Of a DNA stretch of 64,000 bases, positions 1 through 12,369 are shown piece after piece. Positions within the stretch are counted from its first letter, which is position 1; each line of letters begins with the position of its first letter. The DNA lies in NCBI GenBank assembly GCA_027924645.1, contig BSBN01000844.1:124001-188000 (forward strand), read 5' to 3'. The translations under genes were made by a program, and so were the position numbers. The stretch is from Cunninghamia lanceolata (taxonomy: Eukaryota > Streptophyta > Pinopsida > Cupressales > Cupressaceae). Below the pieces are notes generated by a model. It ran no database searches. It was not told where the DNA came from and saw only the letters and a program-made list of their open reading frames with translations.

Positions 1-2475
1 CTTCATAAAAATTATTATGCTTCTTTAAGATGTATAATTAAACATGATTTGATTATTATATTCAATATTAAAGTGTCTTTTTATGAAATATGCTAAATTA
101 AAATTGTATAAAATAAAAATGTATTTTATTGTTAATATATGTATATATGAAAATAAGTTTCCTTTTTGAATTTTCTTTAGATAACATCAAAGCTTTAAAT
201 AAAAAAAGAAAGAAAACAAAAGAAAGAAGAAAAACAAAAAGAACTACATGCAAAAATCAGAGAAAAATAAAAAAATGGACCAAAAATTAAAACAGAGAAA
301 AAGTCTTTAAAAGAGGAGATTCCTTTGAAGAAAAATATATAAGGAAGAAGAGGAAGCGATTGCAGGCAGAAAAAAGAGAATAGAGAAGTAGTAGTAGCAA
401 GGAGGAGACCAGCAGCGACACGAAGCCAAAGAGCAGCCTCTTGAGGATTACGATGATTCCCTACTATGCACCTAGTTATGAAAAAAAATTATTGTTTGTG
501 TTAAATTTGATTGAAATCAATTTATCTAATATTTAAGAATTGTTTTATTTTGTGAATTCTCTTTTGCACAATCTATTTATTTTTGCCCTGTTGTTAGAAA
601 GGTGTCGATATGTAATATGTCATGAGAACTATTGCATCATCAATAACTTTATTTTTACGAACTATGTTTTTTTGAAAATTTTATATAAGGTGCGCCACTT
701 AGGTATTTAAATCATATACAAAAATTAGCCATACCTAGTTTGTCATTTTGTAGATGTATGTAATAATTAGTGACTATTTATCTCTTACCCATTTCATCTC
801 TATTAAAACAGTCTGTTGCATCACCGATAACTTCATTTTTATGAACTAAGTTTATCTAAAACTTTTAAATGAGGTGTGAAACCTAGTTATGTAAATCATA
901 TCCAAAAATTAGCCTTACCCAGTTTGTCAATTTAGAGATATGTATTAATTAGTGACTGTCTATCTCTTATCCATTTTGCCTCTGTTAAATTAATTTCTGG
1001 AATATACTAGATGGATGAACCCTAGTCTACATCTATTAATTCATTCCTTGGATTGATTATCTTTTACTCTTTTCATAATGGATTTATGTTAAAAGCTTGT
1101 GCGATATATTGTTGGACCCTTACTGTTATTCTCGTTGCTGCATCTGTTATCCATGTCACCTATATCTCATCGCCCTATGTATTCTTAATCTTTGCCTGAT
1201 AAATGATCATCAGCCACTTTGCTTTCTGTCAGCCTGATTTAAAATGGCTTAATCATTCCTTTTATCGGTTTATGATGAACCCTTATTTGTCTTCTTTTCT
1301 TTTATCATTGATTACTACTTATTTTGGCTGGTGCTTTGTTAATGACTTCATTGGTTTTGATGTCAACCTTCAAATAATTCTTTTGACCTTCTTTGATCGG
1401 CCTGTGTGCTGACTTGATAAATAAATTATTTGATTGATATAAATACTTATACCTAATGACCAGATTTGTATTACATAACCTATGTATTTCAATTGGTCTC
1501 TTGATGTCAAAAAGGTATGTAGATACCCATTCTCTATTCTTGCAGCATACCAGTACTATTAAACTCTAATCTATCTTTCTGTAGTTGCACTATGTGTCTG
1601 TAGCGCTGATAAGTATATCATGAATTGCCCCTCCAATGTTGTATTTTTGACATAAGATAATCCCTATAAAATTTTTGGTTATCTTATAGCTTGCTGTATT
1701 GTTTCTATTGCAGACTGTATTCCTATCTCAACTTTCTTTATTTTGGTAGTTGTGTTCTTTCATCTATTTCTGATTTCTATAGCCTACTGTATCTCCTGTG
1801 GTAGATAGTTGGGCTTTGTAGTAACTAATGAGTCACCTATAAGTTGAATGTAACTGACTTATCTACTTGTGAGAACATTAAGAAGTGATTTCTATTAAAA
1901 AATATGAACCTGAAATTAACTAAATATGTGAATCCCTAATTCTTCTCATTCATAAATTTGATCATTATAGCATTATAAACCAACCTTGCTTGTTGATATA
2001 AATACGTAGATCTAGTTATTCCTATTATAATTGTGATTGTAATATAATGACCTATTTATACATACAATATATATGTTTATCTACATGAAGACCTTCATGA
2101 TCAATTCTGACATTAGTTCATTATTTAAATAGCGGAACTCTTGATTGATGTATAGTATGCTTGTACCATCATAATTTTCATTCTTGTTAAGTAAAAGCAA
2201 ACTCACACTATCTTTTGCAAGAAAGTAACTAGTAAAATGCATGTGCTATTATGAATTGATTTTGCAATAGATTTGGCTTGTTTTTCTATAAGTATGTTGA
2301 GCTTACCTTCCAGGATAGGATGCTGAATGTGGACTAATAGAGAAGGTGATCGTCTTTTTCAAGATCTACCAATTTTGTATTTATGCTTTGGCCAAAGCTA
2401 TGTTTGTACCAATGAAATAGATGGATATTTAATGCCTAGTGATTAATATTGTTCTCTGCCACATCTTGTTTGTAG
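1..2475. other. AT-rich stretch, no supported gene
   Basis: No open frame here has recognisable protein features; the largest is 69 codons. A purine-rich tract with a TATA-like sequence (AAATATATAAGG near 328-339) lies at about 190-470 and could be a promoter and 5' UTR, but nothing downstream confirms it. The only clear structure is the tandem duplication at 632-997. Confidence 0.5.
632..997. repeat. 183-bp tandem duplication, two diverged copies
   Basis: Copy 1 starts at 632 (TTGCATCATCAATAACTTTA) and copy 2 at 815 (TTGCATCACCGATAACTTCA). The copies stay colinear through AAATCATAT, AAAAATTAGCC, AGTTTGTCA, TTAGTGACT and ATCTCTTA to about 997. They differ by scattered substitutions, so the duplication is old. 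It may be part of a longer satellite-like unit or one local event. Confidence 0.75.
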
Positions 2476-2850
2476 GAAATATGATCATTCTAGATTAGAA
2501 TGCATATAGGCATCGAGCATGCATCGAGTGTTCCCTCCTACCAATTACTTCGAGTTGCTAGGCGCTTCGTGCAGGGTCGGGTATTCTTCAAGGTAAGAAG
2601 AATTTTGGGGAAGTGTAGTGCTTCGTGGTTGGGTGGAAAAAACACCTTAACTATGCTCTTATCCTTCATCTTACAGAAGACCAATGGGTTATGGCGGCTG
2701 AAGATGGATATTTGTATAATTGATATATCATTGTATGGAATAATTGTATGGCTTGCTTAGCCAAGAGATGTAATTGTATTTTTCCTTGTGCTATTTTAGC
2801 ATTTGCACTTGTAAGATTGTAAGATATCATAACATTCTGAATATCTCTAT
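2476..2850 (+). other. Possible 3' end of a spliced plant transcript
   Basis: A pyrimidine-rich acceptor (TTGTTTGTAG, ending 2475) begins a less AT-rich segment that ends in a good donor (AAG/GTAAGA, exon end 2592). An 84-base intron follows, closing at TTCATCTTACAG (2676). Joining across this intron leaves a short open frame that ends at a TGA soon after the junction. AT-rich DNA resembling a 3' UTR follows. I do not recognise the peptide and found no upstream exons. It could be a non-coding RNA, a pseudogene, or chance splice signals. Confidence 0.25.
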
Positions 2851-3028
2851 TAATATAAAGTTTCACCTTTCCACTTATATGTTGAGAATTGTTGTACTTC
2901 TGTATTTTTAGTAAGTGCAATTTGAGTACCTTACAAAGAACAACATTTCTCATTGATTGTTTCACCCTGTTTTCAATACTTGTGAAAAACTTGATGTTCG
3001 CAATGAAATGAGAAAATGATAAATATGG

Positions 3029-3790
3029 AATATAACTACTTCCCACATTAAATATAAATGCTTTATTGTTAATTTATTATCTATTTCTAATAAAAGCATA
3101 ATGATCATAAAACTATTGTTGTGCCCATTAAACCTATAAATCCAATTGCTAGTATACAATATAATATAATATTCCTACTTGATACATTGTATTCCTTGTT
3201 ATACTATAAACTAGCACTTGCACCCATGAGAGTTTCAAGGAATACACCAATAGGAACAATCGACGAGTTTAGAAAAATTTTCAGCATAACTTTTTTTTTA
3301 TGGCGTGAGACAATTCCTAGCACTATAATGCTCACATATAAAAGCCTATTGGCTAAATATAATATAATATTCATGCTTTGACACACTACCAAATATTTGA
3401 TACATTGTATTCATCGTTATAATAACGACTTCTTGCATTAAAACATACATATCTTATTGTTAATTATATCATCTATTTTAATAAAAGTTCACTATGATCA
3501 CAAAACTATCCATATACTATAATTCTAAATATGAGTACAAAATATTCTTACTTGATACATTATATTCCTTATTATATTTATAAAATATAATATAATATTC
3601 ATACTTTGACAAACTAACAAAATATTTAATACATTATATTCCATATAAAATTATACAATATAATATTCATTATAGACATGATATTTCCACATTCCATGAT
3701 TTTTCCACAGTCCATGAATGTAGATTCTGCAATAATATTTGATACATTGTATTCCTTGAAATATTATAAAACAAAACCACCGACTTTATA
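3029..3790. repeat. Degenerate AT-rich tandem repeat array
   Basis: The motif GATACATTGTATTCC recurs with small changes at 3181, 3399, 3554 and 3741. A longer unit with TTATTGTTAAT, ATCTATTT, AATAAAAG and ATGATCA near 3065-3115 recurs near 3452-3500, about 395 bp apart. Units are unequal and diverged. No coding capacity is credible here; the short open frames are by-products of low complexity. Confidence 0.6.
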
Positions 3791-4823
3791 AAATTTTCCT
3801 TTCCCTACTAGACAAGCGACCGTAAATTTTCCACAAGGATGATGGATGAAGTCAACTTGATTAAACTGTGAGATCTCATAAAATATTTATTTTATCAGAC
3901 ATCTCGTCAAATGAAAGTGACTACGTAACTTGATAATAGTACCTAATAATGAGAACACATTGAAAATGCTTCGGATAATGTCAGCGTATGAAGTACAAGT
4001 GGTGCATTGTTTGTTCAAATTCGACTTATTTCTGATTCATCCCACAAAGTGGGTAAACAACTCACAAACAATGCATCGGAAAAGTTTGGGGAGACGGTCC
4101 CATAGTGATCTAGAAATTGATAAAGTGGGACCTATTATTACTTATTTAGAAAATTAAAATATAATATATGTTTATTAATTATTTAATTATAAATTATAAA
4201 ATTTAAATATTTATTATAATGAATGTAATTGTTGTTTGGTTTCAAAATGTTTAATAGATAAAATATATTTTATCCAAATAGGTGGGAGAGTTTAAATATA
4301 TAAAAACTCATTGTCAAGCTTATGATATGACATAAATTGTACATAACCTTTTTCTCCAAAATTGACATGACATATGTTATTATAAAGTGTAAATATAAAA
4401 TAGTTGAATATATAAATTTTTTATATCTAATCAAAACAGATTACATAAATAAACAAGTGTCATTTCCCTGTCATGGAGTTTGCCTTTGAAATATTGCAAC
4501 AATAAACTATTGTTTTATAATAGAATTTGTTTTCCCTATAATAATTTCAACTTTTAACTTTAACTTTCCATTGCTATAGTGTATTATGTCAATTAATATG
4601 TAACTTAAACTAGTAAAGATGTCTTAAATACATATGTATAAAAAGCATCGAGAAATATAGTCTTGAGAAATATTAGTTTTGAATTATTTTATTTACTTAA
4701 GGGTTATTTTATTGACTATAATAATTGTATTGTATTTTAAATTTAGAACTATTAAGAAATATTTTATTTTACTTTACAACTATTTAAGAATGATTTTATT
4801 TTATTTACGTTCTTAACTCAATA
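3791..4823. other. AT-rich spacer, nothing recognised
   Basis: This stretch contains only short open frames and AT-rich low-complexity runs (TTATTTTATTTACTTAA and similar at 4680-4815). The same kind of sequence occurs at 45280-45960. I see no gene, LTR boundary or RNA structure that I can support. Confidence 0.5.
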
Positions 4824-5095
4824 GTTAATTTGGTTAAAGCTTGGGCTATGCTGTGGGGTATGAAGGAAGCTTTAAGTAATCGTTGGGATCAAATCCAAGT
4901 CGAGGGTGATTCCAAGTTGGTTATAAACTTTATGACTAGTTGTGCAAGTAGCAATTGGTTGTTGAACAACATTCTTTCGGAAGCCAAGGTGTTATCTGAA
5001 AGTTTTAGTGGTATTGCCTTCAAACACATAAAAAGGGAAGGTAACTTTTGTTGCACATTGGGCTGCTAATTTTGGGGTTGGGATGAGGAAAAGGG
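4824..5095 (+). pseudogene. LINE-type RNase H (RVT_3-like) relic
   Basis: The 79-codon open frame carries the hallmarks of the RNase H domain found at the end of plant LINE polyproteins and related relics: an Ala/Gly-rich helix (ALSNRW), the strand with the catalytic Asp (QVEGDSKLVINF), NWLLNNIL, and the final HIKREGN motif. An extra T in the run after the GGN codons (about 5042-5049) shifts the frame. The expected continuation (VAHWAAN-like) is readable in the neighbouring frame to about 5080. RT and endonuclease domains are absent upstream. This is a 5'-truncated, frameshifted remnant; a retained host RNase H-like gene is much less likely. Confidence 0.75.
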
Positions 5096-8000
5096 AATGA
5101 AAGATCAATAGGGAATGAAAAGAGAATTGGCCATTTAGGAGGCCTTAGCTCTGATTCAAAAGGATTTGGGAAGAAATTGACCTGATAATGGGATGGAGGG
5201 CTGAAGGTAATATTATACTAATTGGAGTCAAGGATGGTAACTAGACTGACATTAAGTGTTTCATAAGCATTTATGCACGCTCTTTGCTGATGGCGTGGTA
5301 TGTTTCAGTAATGATGGTTGTGGGATGGCATATTTTTTCTTGGAGGTGGGTGTTGTCACACCTTAAATTTTGATTATGTTTTACTTTTTATTTGTACGTA
5401 ATTAATAGTTAGTTGTTTATGAATTAATGATTTGATGTTATGTGAAAATGTCAGGATAAATCAATGATATCATGATCTTATGTTTATATGATTAGAATTA
5501 GACATGTGATTACAAGATGCCATGATTATTTATTCATAAGGTATATGAATTGACTAACGATGCACTAATCCCAGTTTGGTATTGTAAGTTGTAACTAGGG
5601 AACATGTTTTTCCACCCTCTGAGAAAGAGAGGGAAAGCATCATTAGAGAGAAGAGAGTAGATGTATGGATACGAATAGACTGTTGCCATATAAGTCTCAT
5701 GCATTCACAGTTTAGTGAAACTTCATCAAGTTGGTAAGTTGTGTTTGACCAATTGGTCTAAGTTTGGTTAAATTGACTCGACAAATCATTAATTGTCAAC
5801 TAGATCTATTAAGCTTAGGTTTGTCGAAAACTAAGTCAGGATAGTATGACCGTCGAGAAGGAAATGGTCGAAAGTCATTATTTCTTTGTGTATTAAAGTA
5901 ATATAGATTATATTACAAGAGCAAATAAATACTAGTAGATAAACTATTTTATTTTTTAGCAATTCCTGATTGGAATTCTATCATGTTATTTTGTTTATTT
6001 TATCGTTTACGCAAGTTAGAGAGGGGGAGAATACCTCGACCCCATTCTTGTATCATATCGAGAGTTAGAAACAACATAAGGATACGTTGTATGCACCAAT
6101 ATTATGTTGTTATATATAGATATTTATTTAGTATGAATTATTAGTTTGAACTTACTATTTTATTGTCGATTAGCTTCTTATGAGTATGCGGTTAAGTTGC
6201 AAATTAAACACAAACCACTATGTGCTCTTATGGCACTTTAACTCTTTTTTTCTCCATGTTAGATATGGAGAGTATGGAGAAGCTATCTACTGGTTTGGAG
6301 TGGTCATAATGACCACTTACTCCACAATCTTCTACATATCTTTTGAGAGTGGTAAAAGGCATAAAATCAGGAAGGATCTCCACCAGTATGGGGAGAGAAA
6401 ATCCTTGAAAAAGTCTATATTATCAAAGCATAGGGATGTGTTGGGGGGACTATTTGGTGAGCGACTCCAAGTGAATAGAGAAAGGGAAGGACTGTGTTTG
6501 TCACAAAGCTATATATTGTGCAAGAGTTCGTGGGGGCACGGGATTGGTGAAACTCAAGAGAGCTCTATTATCATTATACTAGGTTGAGACAGAGAGAGTG
6601 AGCTATGTTGTCTTATAGAATCTTGCATGAGAGAGAGAGAGATGTATCATTCGCAGAGGGTAACAAACATGGTGGAAGTGATATGATAGCTCAAATGGCA
6701 GTGGTTGAAGAAAGTAACTAACTTATGTTTTGAATAACTATCGAAGTATAGAGGTAAGGATATCTCTTATACATAACTCATTACATTTTAAAACTACAAT
6801 ATTTCTATTCTATGTAAACATTAAATATAGGATGAAATCATAGAATGCTTGTTATAGTTGAGCATGAATTTGTGATAGTGATAATGTCTTCAAATAGAAG
6901 TTAGAACTGCAGAAGATAAATGTTAGAATGTTTTTGTTTATCAACAGAGATACTAGGTAGTTAACTCTTTTTCATGCCATCATTGTATCTTTGAATTCAT
7001 AGAGTAAATAGGTAGTAAACTAGTTGTTTGATAGACACTGAATATGGCAAAGGTTTTGAATAATTTTATTAATTCAGAGGGTTTTGGTCTGTCAATAGTT
7101 ATCTCTTACCTATATATACATTCGAGAAAACATAGGATGCAATTGATGTCATAAAACAATAAATTTTTTGTAGAATCTAGCTTATAGATTGTAAAAACTG
7201 AACCTCTCGAGAACTCTGTTTTAGACTTTGGAGTCGAGACGAGTAAGTTTAGATAGAGATGGATTTATACCCCATAATGTTTTATGTATATAAGTATTAT
7301 TGTTTTCAATCAAAAGGATTTTGTGATAGCTATTCACTTATTTTAGAGCATATAGAAATGATATAGATATCATTAGAAACACCTAAGGATAGTGATATAT
7401 TATCACATATGCATTCTACAACCATGATAAGTATTTTCATTATATTCAAGGATGTTTTACATGAGTTCACAACCTATTCTATAATGAAAGTCGGTGGACT
7501 TTGGAACACCAAGAGATCAAGGATATTGTATTATTATTTTTGTAGACTTAAAGCTATTTAGATTAAAAGATCAAACTTAGTCAAGGTTACTTATGATAAT
7601 GATAGTATTCATCAAGATCTTGTATGAATGAGGGTAAACCTCATGTTCTATGTTTATATGTGATATGAGAAATGTGAATTCAAATAATGCCAGGTGTAGA
7701 CTAGTGGTTATTATATTCATGTTATATTATTATAACTTATTATCTTTGGAAAACAAGGGTATTTTGATATTTCAATGTATTGGGTTAGAGAAGTTAAAAC
7801 CCTAGAATCAACCTAGGAGGGTTTAAAAAAATTAAAACTCTTAAGTCAGTTATGACATTATTTTTGTATATTATGGTTGATAGTGAATGGTTGAAAAATC
7901 ATAGATCAAGACAGTATAATTTAGGAAGAGTCTAAAAAGCACTTTGTTAAATTTTAAATGATTTCTTGCTAGAGTCGAGACTTGTTATATTACACAAGAG

Positions 8001-9049
8001 TGCTTAATATTTGGGTCATTAAGTAGAATGATGGGAAGTCATAGACCCTGGTATTTGCAAGTATGCAACAAGGGACTCCCTGAAGAGTTAAAATTACCTA
8101 AACCTACATATTGCATGTATATCCGAGATTAAGGATTAGATTCTAAGTCAGATTGACTAGGATTTGAGTTTAGTCAAGACAAATTATGTCTAGAGATACT
8201 AGTCAAGCTAGTCAAATTGTAAGATGAGATAGTTTCCAAGTCGAGTTAGAGGTGTGTGAACACATGACTACGTTTATTGCAAACATCAATTTATATAGAA
8301 AGTTTGGCTAAAGTGATGCATTTGTCTCTACATGCATTAGTCGATTCACCATGTCTAGATTGTGTGACCTGTCAGAATGATCATACCTAGCTAGAAGATT
8401 GTCCAAAGTTGTATGATCGATTGAGTTACATAGGACACAACACTAGAAATCAGATGGCAACTTGTTGGTTCTTTATGTCTATACTCTTCGTGAAGGGTAG
8501 GGCCAGTTCCTAGAAGGAAGGTGTGTAGGGGACAGTCGGTCTGTGGTTGGAGGTAAAGCACTTGAATGATGCTCTCCCTCTGTAGTAGAAGACTCACCAA
8601 GACTTGTGAGACATCAAATTCTAGATGTAGTACACTTCATGATTGACTTATGATATTCAAACTTATGTAAAATTATTCATATTTCCAAGTGCAAATTATT
8701 TGTAAAATATAAAGTGATATGATTTCACTATTATTTTATCTTTGAATATGTTGTAATTTCAAGGTTGAAAAATATTTAGAAAAGACGTACATTTCATTCT
8801 ATGTGTTTATGCAAACATAAAAAAAAATTCACTCATGTTTTTTTTCATGTTCATTTACTTCTTAGTAAATTTTGTGAGTAATTCCAAGTTGTAAGAGATG
8901 ATATATCATAGGTGTATTCTAAAAGACATTTGGATTTTGGCAGTGGAAGAAGGTGTGGTAGAATGCATCACTCTTGTAACAAGATGGAGTTAGATTAGTT
9001 TTTGGGGAGCAAGAAGACACCTTAGAAACATAGGGTTTGTAGGGAGGAA
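5096..9049. other. Long AT-rich stretch, no supported gene
   Basis: No frame longer than 135 codons is present, and none shows a recognisable domain. A sequence like a plant gypsy LTR start (TGTCACACCTTAAATTTTGA, about 5353) occurs, but I could not find its partner end, a primer site or a TSD. Old transposon debris is the likeliest content. The 135-codon frame at 6180-6587 has no family signature and is treated as chance. Confidence 0.45.
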
Positions 9050-9388
9050 ATGGTGATTGATTTTCTGGCATTTATAGAGTGGGAAGTTAAAAACATGGAA
9101 TTATGTCTTTTAATTGTTAGCATTTGGGATATTTCAAAAGACTTGGATGATACTCCTAGCATTGATGTCGGGGAGGCCATGTACAATTTTTTGCTAGATC
9201 TTGGGCATACTCGTGGGTGGATGAGTGTGCTCGGTGTTGCTCAAACACTTAGCCATGCCTCCATGCTTTCTACAATAGTTGGTTCATTTCTACTTCACAT
9301 TGAGAATGTGGTCCATCAAGCGAAGGTCTTCTTCAACTATATATTGGAACATATGCATGTAACTAAGAGGAAACAAATGTGCTTGTAA
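9050..9388 (+). CDS. Unrecognised 112-codon open frame, probably a relic
   Basis: I do not recognise this protein. It is fairly hydrophobic and helical, with segments such as SIDVGEAMYNFLLDLGH and LLHIENVVHQAKVFF. It has no clear signal peptide, transmembrane segment, or metal-binding or catalytic motif. The flanks have no identifiable promoter or splice context, and element A begins about 200 bp downstream. Its length is above what is usual by chance in such AT-rich DNA, so it may be a fragment of a decayed transposon or plant gene. Coding status is doubtful. Confidence 0.2.
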   Translation: MVIDFLAFIEWEVKNMELCLLIVSIWDISKDLDDTPSIDVGEAMYNFLLDLGHTRGWMSVLGVAQTLSHASMLSTIVGSFLLHIENVVHQAKVFFNYILEHMHVTKRKQMCL

Positions 9389-9589
9389 CATGCAACAGAG
9401 GAGGTGGCTAAACATTTAAAGACAATTTTACTTGTTGATGCAATTACGAGTGACTCAAACTATTATGAGGATGATGATTTAACCGAGGTGTCTATATATC
9501 CTAAACTAGGTAATGCTTGTTCTAAATATATGATTGTATGTTTAATGTAGGGCTGATAGGGCCTTATAATTTTCCTTGTCCCCTGGATA
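9389..9589. other. Short spacer before element A
   Basis: Nothing is recognised here. It ends with the left target-site copy of element A. Confidence 0.4.
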
Positions 9590-9594
9590 GTATG
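9590..9594. repeat. Target-site duplication of element A (GTATG)
   Basis: GTATG directly precedes the left LTR and recurs at 45083-45087 directly after the right LTR. This identifies the 35-kb span as one original insertion. Confidence 0.9.
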
Positions 9595-10423
9595 TGGTGC
9601 AATCACGGTCAGAGGGTTCATAGAATAAACTGTCCAAACCATGCAGCTAGAGTAAACACAACGGAAACAACACAAGTATAGAATGCAATGGAAGATTCAT
9701 ATATGCACTGTATCAAAGAATTACAATGCTCATATGTTTGTAACATGTGGGCTATAATCAAAGGGCTCACAGGCCTGCCTTCCGAGTTACAACAAATATG
9801 TAAGATATGGCATTGAAAGTGCCTTCCAGAAAGAATCTAACTATCTAGCTTATGAAATCTACTATCAATTGCTAACTTCCTAATAGATCTTAGAGATCTA
9901 TATGTATTATTTTCAAGCTCAGGAAATCCTCTGCATCGGCCACAAGAGGTTACATACTCCAATGAAAGATGTAACATGTAGAAACAAGGTAGGTCGGCCT
10001 ACAACATTTGGTAATGCTCTACAAGTAGATGGAACTTGGTGCGGACCTCAATGAAGGTCTATCTGATCCTTATGTGTTGTGTATGATGTTTCATTAGGCT
10101 CCACAAGTCATAGAAGTGCTCCACAAACCTTCTCCTTCAACTAACTGGCTGAATGATCTACTCTGTGAAAGCTGATGTTCTTCTAATAGAGATAACTTTT
10201 AGCATACAGATCCAAATGACCTAAAATTTTGATATGATGTAGATGACATAATGAAGATGCTAAGTCCTACTCTACACACTCTGATATGAAGATGCGGTGA
10301 AATGCGATACAAAATGGTGAAACTACAAATGACTGAACTAAACTGAAAATGCAAGAAAAGAAAGATTGCAAATATTTTTGGTTGATGCAAGATTGCTCTA
10401 CAACCTGGGATGTTCGTACATCA
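9595..10423 (-). repeat. Element A 3' LTR (829 bp)
   Basis: On the minus strand the LTR starts TGATGTACGAA and ends TGCACCA. It aligns along its whole length with 44249-45082. The flanking internal sequence (plus strand GACACCTGGGG) lies where the polypurine tract should be, though it is not strongly purine-rich. Confidence 0.9.
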
Positions 10424-10454
10424 GACACCTGGGGTTGTTGAAAAAATGAGTCCC

Positions 10455-11219
10455 TCACTTTGTTGTGGCTAGTGTAAAACCAAGATGGTCCACCTCAGCC
10501 TGAGAAATCCATGATGAATCTTCTTCTAGTCTTCCTTTCGACTTGACTAGGTATTCTTTATATTGCTTGCCTCTGGTACTGCGTCCAACTTTGTTATCCA
10601 AGATGCTCTCTATCTACTCTGGTTGTTGTTGTGGTAACTAATTTTTCAATCCATCTTCAAGGCTGTCACATGATTGTCCCTCATGATACTGATGTAGGTT
10701 TGCAATGTTGAATATAGGTGATACACCTAATGTCCCCGGTAGCTCCACTTCATATGCATTTCCAAAATCAAACTTCTTATGTATCCTACATAGTCCAAAC
10801 TTCTTCATCTTCATCTTGTTGTATGTCCTGACTAGAAATCTCTCCTTTCTCAGATATACAATTACTTCATCTCCCACTAAAAATCCTTTGTGTCTCCTCT
10901 TCTCATTTGCTTGCTCCTTATACTTACTATTCATCTTCTCCAAATGCTTTCTGCCCTGATTATGTAGTGTCTCCATGTATCCTACAAATTCTTCTACCTC
11001 TACACTTCTTTTATCCTCCATATTGATGTCTATTAACTCTACAACTCCTCTAGGTTGTATCCCTATCACAATCTCAAATAGTGTTTTCCCTATACTCCTA
11101 TTCACTAAATTATTGTATGCAAACTCTACTTGTGGTAGAATTAGATCCCAATTTATTGCCTTGTCTCCTATGAAACATCTCAACAAATTCCATAAACTCT
11201 GATTTACCACTTCTGTTTG
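10455..11219 (-). pseudogene. Element A integrase C-terminal half and chromodomain
   Basis: The fragment starts at the catalytic Glu of the integrase DDE core (TEVVNQSL, Glu codon 11211-11213). It continues through the GKTLFEIVIG and PQVEFAYNN motifs and the C-terminal domain (PGTLGVSPIFNIANLHQY). After two in-frame stops the same frame reads a chromodomain (IESILDNKVGRSTRG, then YLVKSKGR), ending in a TGA at 10455-10457, only 32 bases from the LTR. The N-terminal part of the protein lies 20.8 kb away on the far side of element B. The first residues of the apparent open frame at 11240 come from B's LTR and are not part of the gene. The chromodomain places A in the chromovirus clade. Confidence 0.9.
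11215..11219. repeat. Target-site duplication of element B (GTTTG)
   Basis: GTTTG abuts the left LTR of B and recurs at 32009-32013 after its right LTR. Element A's integrase frame resumes on both sides. Confidence 0.92.
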
Positions 11220-12052
11220 TGTTGATGGTCGTTTTAGCACACAACAACGCAGGTGTGATTGTTGGTTTCACACTTCTCTTGAAAAGTATCCTGCCCTAGG
11301 TAAGACTACTCCAAGGATAATACAGCTAGGTCTTAGCTTGCTTGGAATTTCTTAGTTGGTATATTATAGCTGTGCCTACAAGGGGTCTTACATGCAATTT
11401 GTAGATTTTCAAATTTGGGGAAGCAAACACACATAAACCCTTTTATGATTTTTAGCTGATAAAAAAGATAAAGTGCTGCTGAAATTCCTAATCTAACAAC
11501 TAACAATGGTTTTGCAGAAAATGCAAAAGGTTAGGGTTTTTAGAAGGATCCTAGGTGACATTCACAATGCATAGGTTATCTTTAGTAGACAAATACTCAA
11601 ACTTTTAACGAGCTTCATGAGTTACCAAACTGAAATGGGTGTTACAGTGTTGCAAAAAATGGTGCTATCTTCAATGGAAGTCAATAAATTTTTAGATTAC
11701 ATTCATTTGTCAAATACCCAATAAATGGTGCAACTTAACTTGTGAAATGCAATTGAACTTTAGCATGAATGTTCAGCCCAGACTAACTTTACACAGCTAT
11801 CTACCATCAGCAAATAACAAAAAGTATGGACTTAGAGTATTCATCAGATACTTTCAACAAACCATGAACATTACAAAAGCACAACTAACTGACTATGGGA
11901 GAGCAAGAAGTGAACCATGAAAACCAAAATGAACCAACACAAGATACAAATTCTTAGAATTATTGCAGAAACTTGCTTTGTATTACTTCAAATGGCATAG
12001 AGTCAACAATTCGGCATCAAACCTCTCTTACAAACAAAGGAAATGGCAGCCC

Positions 12053-12061
12053 TTTATATAG
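12053..12061 (-). promoter_or_regulatory. Element B LTR TATA box (left copy)
   Basis: Minus strand CTATATAAAGGG is identical in the right LTR at 25821-25829. It lies downstream of the LTR ORF and about 830 bases before the LTR end. This defines U3 as the 6 kb or so upstream, including the ORF. Confidence 0.6.
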
Positions 12062-12369
12062 AAAAGAAGCATACCGAGTTTTCAAATGAACGGTGGAGAT
12101 CAACTCGACACTGATGGTCCAGATTACATCAATAAATACAATTGCAACAACTCACATCAATTCTCGGATTACATTTTGTCTTCTATGAAAAAGATGAAAA
12201 ATAGCCTCCAGATACATTGAATCTAGTCAATTTGACTAGCCAACTTAATATATTAATAGAAAAGAAAATTTTAGAAGCATAGAAAAGACAAAATAGAGTC
12301 ACATGCTACCCCGAATACAACAATTTACAATTATGATGAGATTACATCCTCAAAATATTCAAAGTAATA

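Noticed and set aside
5350..6120. TGTCACACCTTAAATTTTGA as the start of a gypsy LTR
   Set aside because: I could not find a matching LTR end, a second copy, a primer site or a target duplication.
6180..6587. 135-codon plus-strand open frame
   Set aside because: No domain, no homologous copy in the window and unremarkable composition; length is compatible with chance in AT-rich DNA.
8355..8440. Zinc-knuckle-like Cys/His pattern (CVTCQNDH...DCPK) on the plus strand
   Set aside because: Spacing does not fit C-x2-C-x4-H-x4-C, a stop lies inside, and no gag-like sequence surrounds it.
10638..11240. A 200-codon intact gene starting at 11240
   Set aside because: The first residues come from the LTR of B; the real integrase continues at 32014 on the far side of B.
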